From positions 1 to 9,985 of the forward strand of contig JALLON010000084.1 in assembly GCA_027717925.1 (NCBI GenBank): a DNA stretch of 9,985 nucleotides, in the 5' to 3' direction. How positions within the stretch are numbered: position 1 is the stretch's first letter; every line of letters begins with the position of its first letter. The stretch comes from Acidobacteria bacterium AH-259-G07 (GTDB lineage Bacteria > Acidobacteriota > UBA6911 > RPQK01 > JADFOI01). Shown here one piece after another: positions 5,546-9,985 of the stretch. A model generated the notes under the pieces. The model was not told where the DNA came from and searched no databases. It was given only the letters and a program-made list of their open reading frames with translations. A program made the translations under genes and the position numbers.

Positions 5546-6325
5546 TTACCGCACCCACTTGCGCACCCAGAAGGACAACTGGTCGAGGAGCGTCACCACC
5601 GCGATGATGACGAGGAGGAGGATGGCGACTTTCTCATACTGGAAGCCGCGGACGTAGAGTTGGATGTAGTAGCCGATGCCTCCCGCGCCAACCAAGCCCA
5701 AAACGGTAGCGTCGCGGAAGTTCATCTCGAAGCGGTAGACAGTGAAGCCAACCACCTGCGGAATGGACTGCGGGAACAAGCCGAAGCGAATGGTCTGAAG
5801 CCACGTTGCTCCGGTGCCGCTGATGGCATTCACGATGCCCTGCTCGGCGGTTTCAAATTCTTCGGCGTAAAACTTGCCTAACATCCCTATGGAGTGGAAC
5901 GTAATCGCCAGCGCGCCGGGGAATGGACCCAAGCCGACGGCGACGACGAAGAGAATCGCCACCACGATGAGCGGGATGGAGCGCAGGAAACCGAGAAACC
6001 ACCTGGTGGGGTGAGAAACCCATCCTGGCGTCACGTTCGAGGCAGCGAGGAACCCCAGCGGCAGAGAGATGACCACTGCGAAGAAGGTGCCTGCAAACGC
6101 AATCATCAAGGTCTCCACCGTGGCGTTGATTACCAGCCCGGTCACGCTCCAGTCGGGGGGAACCAGGCGGCTAAAAAATTCGCCGAACCGCGGCCCTGAT
6201 CGGACGAGTGCGCCCAGGTCAAACTCCGTCCACTTGATGGACCACATGACCAGCGGACTAATCGCGCAACAAGCGAAGATTCGGACGAGGAGTCTTTTCT
6301 CCCACTGCCTTCGCAGGCTCGTCAT
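5546..6325 (-). CDS. phnE: PhnE-type ABC transporter permease (phosphonate/phosphite class)
   Basis: This 259-residue inner-membrane permease forms the channel for import of a ligand delivered by the PhnD-type binding protein and energised by the PhnC-type ATPase. Membrane segments can be seen at about residues 12-30, 62-98, 108-150 and 232-250. The cytoplasmic EAA-like coupling loop lies at about 161-190 (IVNAISGTGATWLQTIRFGL then FPQSIPQ), followed by the conserved NFRDATVLGLVGAGGIGYY at 202-220, a hallmark of PhnE. Length is normal. The ATG at 6325 is fixed by a very strong ribosome binding site (GGAGGTGA) located inside phnC. The two genes overlap by 68 nt, so translation is probably coupled. 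It is the last gene of the operon. No C-P lyase or phosphonatase gene follows, so the substrate class is inferred from the family only. Confidence 0.92.
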   Translation of the reverse strand: MTSLRRQWEKRLLVRIFACCAISPLVMWSIKWTEFDLGALVRSGPRFGEFFSRLVPPDWSVTGLVINATVETLMIAFAGTFFAVVISLPLGFLAASNVTPGWVSHPTRWFLGFLRSIPLIVVAILFVVAVGLGPFPGALAITFHSIGMLGKFYAEEFETAEQGIVNAISGTGATWLQTIRFGLFPQSIPQVVGFTVYRFEMNFRDATVLGLVGAGGIGYYIQLYVRGFQYEKVAILLLVIIAVVTLLDQLSFWVRKWVR

Positions 6326-7100
6326 GTCTCACCTCCTCACAGGCTTGGCTGTGCTTTCGGTTGCCCCGATAGACAAGCTTGGCCTCGTCCACCGTAAACC
6401 CTTCGGGGGCGCCGTCGTAAACCACCTTACCTTCGGAAAGCCCAATAAGACGACTGGCGAACTGGAGGGCCAGCGAGGGCTGGTGGAGGTTGACCACCAG
6501 CGTCACCCCGCGCCGCTTCACGCAGTCCACCAGCAACCCCAGCGCGGCCTCGGCCAATTCCGGGTCGAGGTTGGATATCGGCTCATCCGCAAGGATAATC
6601 TCGGCGTCCTGCATGAGCGCGCGGGCAATGGCGGCGCGCTGGCGCTGTCCCCCGCTCAGCCTTTCCACCCGGCGGTTGCCCAGGCCGTCCAACTCCACCT
6701 CGCGCAGGATGGCTTCTGCCTTCGCCCACTCGTAGGCAGGATACCAGCCGAGAAGACTCTTCCACGGCGAGACCCGCCCCAGGCAGCCAGTCAGCACGTT
6801 GGCGACTACACTCTGACGCGGAACAAGGAAGAACTCTTGGTCGATCATGGCGATGCGGCGCTGCACGGCACGCCGCTCTGAAGGAATACGGGAGGTGGGG
6901 TCGCAGCCCAGCACGGTCACGCGCCCGGTCGAGGGCCTGAGGCCCCCCTTGATAAGCCGCTCCATGGTCGTCTTGCCAGAGCCGCTGCGCCCCACCACGA
7001 ACACGCGCTCCGCTGCCGCGATCTTCAGTCGCTCCACATCCAGCACGCACGTGTGCCCGTAGAGTGCGTGGACATTTTCCAATTCGATGACCCACCTCAT
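6258..7100 (-). CDS. phnC: PhnC-type ABC transporter ATP-binding protein
   Basis: Cytoplasmic ATPase subunit that powers the PhnE-type permease. From ATG 7100 it has 280 residues with all motifs in order: Walker A GRSGSGKTT (37-45, Lys43), Q-loop Gln88 (MIDQEF), ABC signature LSGGQRQR (148-155), Walker B IILADE (168-173), D-loop SNLD (176-179) and H-loop His206 (VVNLHQ). All catalytic residues are present, so it should be active. The start at 7100 is preferred over an in-frame upstream start at 7148, because that one would lie inside phnD and 7100 begins the normal RWVIELENVHALY strand only 4 nt after the phnD stop. The C-terminal ~25 residues (EEVRHDEPAKAVGEKTPRPN...) are polar, apparently dispensable, and overlap the start of phnE by 68 nt. 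Confidence 0.92.
   Translation of the reverse strand: MRWVIELENVHALYGHTCVLDVERLKIAAAERVFVVGRSGSGKTTMERLIKGGLRPSTGRVTVLGCDPTSRIPSERRAVQRRIAMIDQEFFLVPRQSVVANVLTGCLGRVSPWKSLLGWYPAYEWAKAEAILREVELDGLGNRRVERLSGGQRQRAAIARALMQDAEIILADEPISNLDPELAEAALGLLVDCVKRRGVTLVVNLHQPSLALQFASRLIGLSEGKVVYDGAPEGFTVDEAKLVYRGNRKHSQACEEVRHDEPAKAVGEKTPRPNLRLLRD
6329..6338 (-). promoter_or_regulatory. Strong Shine-Dalgarno for phnE inside phnC
   Basis: Read on the - strand this is GAGGAGGTGA, nearly a perfect anti-16S complement, with AGGAGG ending 6 nt before the permease ATG at 6325. It lies in the 3' coding part of phnC and decides the permease start despite the 68-nt overlap. Confidence 0.75.
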
Positions 7101-7104
7101 ACCG

Positions 7105-7995
7105 CTACTTACCCTTGAGGAACCCGTACTCTCGTGCCACGCGCTCAACGCCCTCGTAGTCGGCGTGTGCCACCTTTACATAGCCGTCCACGTTGTAAAG
7201 GTACTTAAGCAATTGGCGGTTGGGACCTTTGTTGAGTACCAGCAGCGCTGCCTGCAGCTTCGCAACGGTCTGTGGGTTGAGGTCTTTGCGCACGACGACG
7301 CAGTGCGATGGGATAGGCTGCGACTCGGCGATGTGAATGACCTCGTCGCGTTCCTCCGGGCGCAGCAGACTGTAGGAATACTGCCCAACCCCAGCCGCGT
7401 CCACAAACTTGTTGAGCACCGCGCGGATGGCCTGCTCATCACCGCCCGCAAAGTAGATTCTCTTGAAGAACTTCTCTGCTTCGCCTTTGTCCTTGAGGAG
7501 CCCGGCGTGCTTGAAGATGTCCAGCGGATACATGTACCCCGATGAAGAGATAGGGTCTACGAAGGCAATGGTTTTACCGCGCAGGTCCTCCGGGCGTTTG
7601 ATGCCGCTGTCCTTGTGCACAAAGATGCGGGAAACGTAAAACGGTTTGCCCTTGTAAACCTCGCCCAGAATTGGAAAAGCGCCCGCCTGATCGTGCGCCA
7701 TAATATACTGAAGTGGTCCCATGAAGCCCATATCCGCCGTTTTGTTACGCAGAGCTTCCACCACGCCGGCGTAGTCAGTTGCAACGAAGTGCTTGATCCT
7801 TATGTTGAGCTGCTGATTCAGATAGCCGACGACCGGCCTCACGTCCTCCAGAAGTTGGTCAGGATTCTGGTAGGCGATGAAGACGATTTTCAATTCCTTA
7901 GGAGGTGCTTCCTCTGCCAGCACCAGATGCGTAGCAAACAGCGCAAAGACAAAAATGACATTCAAGCCAGTGACGCGTCTGTTGACTTCTTGCAT
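7105..7995 (-). CDS. phnD: PhnD-type periplasmic substrate-binding protein
   Basis: A 296-residue periplasmic ligand receptor of the PhnD/PtxB/SsuA-like class. The signal peptide covers residues 1-27 (NVIFVFALFATHLVLA, cleavage before EEAPP). The mature part begins KELKIVFIAYQNPDQL and shows the ordered hallmarks of PhnD: ADMGFMGPLQYIMA (87-100), RIFVHKDSGIKRPEDLRGKTIAFVDP (123-148), the SSSGY loop (150-154) that in relatives caps the phosphoryl group, and IPSHCVVVRKDL (228-239). Lobe-lobe architecture and length are standard. The Ser-rich loop fits an oxyanion ligand, but the residues that separate phosphonate, phosphite and other ligands cannot be resolved by eye. The ATG at 7995 follows GAGGGG, which lies only 13 nt after the stop of the cytochrome gene, so the two are cotranscribed. 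Confidence 0.9.
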   Translation of the reverse strand: MQEVNRRVTGLNVIFVFALFATHLVLAEEAPPKELKIVFIAYQNPDQLLEDVRPVVGYLNQQLNIRIKHFVATDYAGVVEALRNKTADMGFMGPLQYIMAHDQAGAFPILGEVYKGKPFYVSRIFVHKDSGIKRPEDLRGKTIAFVDPISSSGYMYPLDIFKHAGLLKDKGEAEKFFKRIYFAGGDEQAIRAVLNKFVDAAGVGQYSYSLLRPEERDEVIHIAESQPIPSHCVVVRKDLNPQTVAKLQAALLVLNKGPNRQLLKYLYNVDGYVKVAHADYEGVERVAREYGFLKGK

Positions 7996-8008
7996 AGTGC
8001 ATTTCCCC

Positions 8009-9943
8009 TCACTTAAGATGGTCCACGTTCTCCCTATAGGATTTGCGATACTCCGCTACCTTGGCGTCTACCGTGGCGCGGTCGCCGCGCAGGTTGGCGG
8101 CGTATGCATCGTCCATCAGTTCCGCCAGCCGCTCCATGACCGGTAGATATTTGAGGTCTTGGAGTTCCCACTTGTGGTTGCGAATCTCGATGCCGATGGT
8201 CTGGAAGGTGATGTTCATCAGTTCCGGCTTGTCTTTGCTCTTGAGGGACTCGTAGGTAGAGAGAAAAAAAACAAACTCCTCCATCTCGGCGTCGAGGTAG
8301 TAGGGCGTATCCTCGTAAGCGTCTACGCCTGCTCCCACCGCCTCCACGTAAGCGGTCAGGTCGTCAAGTCTCTGCTTGGTCAACGCGAGTGTGAACCGGT
8401 TGTTGAACCACTCGACGACTGCGCGCAGGGTTGGCTCGCTGCCATCGTGGAAGTAGGGCGCGGTGTATTTAGCGTTAAGCAGAGTCGGTGTGTCCAGGGC
8501 ACGGTCTAACGAATAGGGATCAGAGCCCTTGACGGTGCCGATGTCGTGTCGCTTGTGGTCGAGAAAGTGGGCGGAGGGAACGTGGCATGTGGAGCACGCC
8601 TTCCCTCCCATCTGGGAAAAGGGCTCGTGGAAAATCATCTCCCCGCGCTTTGCCGACGCTGACGCATTGGCACTGAGCGAGCCGTCAGGGTTGAGATAGG
8701 GGTTGGGCAGGAAGTCGAACTCGTTCATGTAGGCAACTATCGCGTCCAAGAGCACGGGGTCAGGTTCTGGACCGTTAAACTCGTTCATGATGCCGTTGCG
8801 CACGAATTCGCGCAGCGAGGCAAAGCGCCCATTGCGCCCGTAGGGGGCCGTGAAACGGATGCCGCGCAGGTCGGGTATGTCCACCGGGTCGAAGACGCCG
8901 TTGTTGGCGTGCGGGGCTAAGAAGCTGTTGCTAATGTCCATGCTGCCCGGACGCGCCGATAAGCCGGGAATGACAAACTGGGGATTGGTGACACCCTTGT
9001 TGTGGCAGGTGTTACAGCTGAAGTTAAGGGAACGGGTGGGTTCTCCAAAAATGTAGGGACTGTCGAAGGCCATGTCGCCCAGCGCGATGAGTATGGTCTC
9101 GCTTTCGTCCACCCCGCGTGCCGCCATGTTGAGAATCTGGCGCGGACGCGGCACCTGTTTGTTGATATTGTTGCCCGGAGGCAGTTTGACAGGAACTTTC
9201 GCGTTCGAATCAAAGGTTGGGCTGTGCTGGGGCAGGGGGGCGAGTTTTCCGTTCACCGGTGCACGGAATGACTCCCCGTAGTTCGCCTTGATATAGGCGA
9301 CAATCTCCTGCGCCTCTATCTGGAATGTGACCGTCTTCGCCGGCACGAAGCCTACCTGCAAAATACCGGGGCTACCCAGCGCACCGGCCAACTCCAGCCA
9401 GCACGCACCTAACCTCCTGAATGCCGGGCGGTCGGTCGCCTTGACCTCGTGCTCAAAACTTGCCCAGATATGCCTCGCCTCATTTAGTTCACGAAAGGCA
9501 CGCGCGTAGTTGCTCAGAGACTTCTCCGCCGCCTGTAAGTGCAGCCTCAGTATCCGCGCCACAGTGCGGGTGGTAAGTTCGAATACCTCCCGTGCCGTCT
9601 CTTTGCGCTCAGCGGGACCTGGAGTCTCTTCGCCCTGCTTGAGCGATTCAGTGTATTTGTCGATGAGGGTATTGACCGCGTCCCCATAGCTTTTTGCCTC
9701 AGCGTAAGAAAGTGTGGCAAGACCTTCGGCGATGGTGTCCGCGTCCTTGCGAACCTGGGCCCAGAGGACAGGGTTCAAATTGAGGAGAAAGTTAATCCGG
9801 CGATAGCTCTCGGCTACTGGATGGAACTTCTCTGGCGGGATGATGTGCGCCCGCGGCTGCCGCCACGTGAAAAAGAAGACTAGCCCAAGTACCAAGGACC
9901 AGCTCAGGATAAGCGGGATGCAGTTTCGGTGGGATTCCTTCAT
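8009..9943 (-). CDS. Membrane-anchored di-haem cytochrome c peroxidase-like protein with N-terminal extension
   Basis: This 644-residue protein is the first gene of the operon. An uncleaved-looking signal anchor lies at residues 8-27 (PLILSWSLVLGLVFFF), so the bulk is periplasmic. Residues ~35-265 are a mostly helical, charged region without a family I recognise. The C-terminal ~375 residues are a bacterial cytochrome c peroxidase/MauG-type domain: covalent haem motifs CNTCH (310-314) and CSTCH (450-454), the conserved IPDLRGIRFTAPYGRNGRFASL segment (split here as IPDLRGIRF and APYGRNGRFASLREFV, 356-381), DTPTLLNAKYTAPYFHDG (484-501) and ALTKQRLDDLTAYVEAV (520-536). Met335 (PGSMDI) and Met445 (SQMGG) are candidate axial ligands. 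Start choice: ATG 9943 has GGAG 10 nt upstream; GTG 9952 in the same frame sits too close to it. The family reduces peroxide or oxidises periplasmic proteins using c-type donors. Its role in a PhnDCE operon is unknown. Confidence 0.88.
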   Translation of the reverse strand: MKESHRNCIPLILSWSLVLGLVFFFTWRQPRAHIIPPEKFHPVAESYRRINFLLNLNPVLWAQVRKDADTIAEGLATLSYAEAKSYGDAVNTLIDKYTESLKQGEETPGPAERKETAREVFELTTRTVARILRLHLQAAEKSLSNYARAFRELNEARHIWASFEHEVKATDRPAFRRLGACWLELAGALGSPGILQVGFVPAKTVTFQIEAQEIVAYIKANYGESFRAPVNGKLAPLPQHSPTFDSNAKVPVKLPPGNNINKQVPRPRQILNMAARGVDESETILIALGDMAFDSPYIFGEPTRSLNFSCNTCHNKGVTNPQFVIPGLSARPGSMDISNSFLAPHANNGVFDPVDIPDLRGIRFTAPYGRNGRFASLREFVRNGIMNEFNGPEPDPVLLDAIVAYMNEFDFLPNPYLNPDGSLSANASASAKRGEMIFHEPFSQMGGKACSTCHVPSAHFLDHKRHDIGTVKGSDPYSLDRALDTPTLLNAKYTAPYFHDGSEPTLRAVVEWFNNRFTLALTKQRLDDLTAYVEAVGAGVDAYEDTPYYLDAEMEEFVFFLSTYESLKSKDKPELMNITFQTIGIEIRNHKWELQDLKYLPVMERLAELMDDAYAANLRGDRATVDAKVAEYRKSYRENVDHLK

Positions 9944-9985
9944 ATCTATCACACTCCATGCGGAGTTGAAAGGTTGCTAAAAACC

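Noticed and set aside
5285..5881. 198-codon + strand ORF crossing the intergenic region and the permease gene
   Set aside because: Acidic, low-complexity reading antisense to phnE; no family and no supported start.
6069..6881. 270-codon + strand ORF opposite phnE and phnC
   Set aside because: Entirely antisense to two genes with complete motifs; composition is a shadow of GC-rich coding.
7087..7545. 152-codon + strand ORF opposite the PhnD-type gene
   Set aside because: Antisense to a well-supported binding protein; no independent evidence.

Overview
The window reads as chromosomal DNA of a Gram-negative bacterium: it encodes outer-membrane beta-barrels, two lipoprotein signals and a piece of a TonB-dependent receptor. 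The receptor fragment and the remains of a MacA-type adaptor resemble proteins I associate with Acidobacteriota and similar soil or sediment lineages. That placement is an inference, since no rRNA or marker gene is present.

Left part (1-4024) is an accessory zone dominated by broken genes. In order on the + strand: the 3' end of an outer-membrane barrel gene; three perfect 19-bp tandem repeats; a 43-codon ORF joined by an ATGA overlap to a decayed efflux adaptor (frameshifts, a stop codon and a large internal deletion); a MacB-type ATPase cut off before Walker A; a Na+/Ca2+ antiporter split by a 2-base insertion; a tract of CGGAT/ATCCG motifs spaced about 10 bp; and a small unrecognised gene that has lost its own stop codon. 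This last gene runs tail-to-tail into a fragment of a TonB-dependent receptor on the - strand. About 360 bases without a convincing gene follow.

Middle part (4025-5545) holds two intact-looking - strand genes: a small lipoprotein with a good promoter and Shine-Dalgarno, and a 285-aa outer-membrane barrel of the 'transporter' / MetA-like family. A short GC-rich hairpin lies between the latter and the next operon.

Right part (5546-9943) is a compact, intact four-gene - strand operon. It runs from a 644-aa membrane-anchored di-haem cytochrome c peroxidase-like protein to a PhnD-type periplasmic binding protein, a PhnC-type ATPase and a PhnE-type permease. Gaps are 13 and 4 nt, followed by a 68-nt overlap. 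The three transport genes make a complete phosphonate/phosphite-class importer. The tight coupling to a MauG/CcpA-like di-haem protein with a long N-terminal helical region is the most interesting feature, and suggests that import is tied to a periplasmic redox step. The true substrate cannot be read from the sequence.
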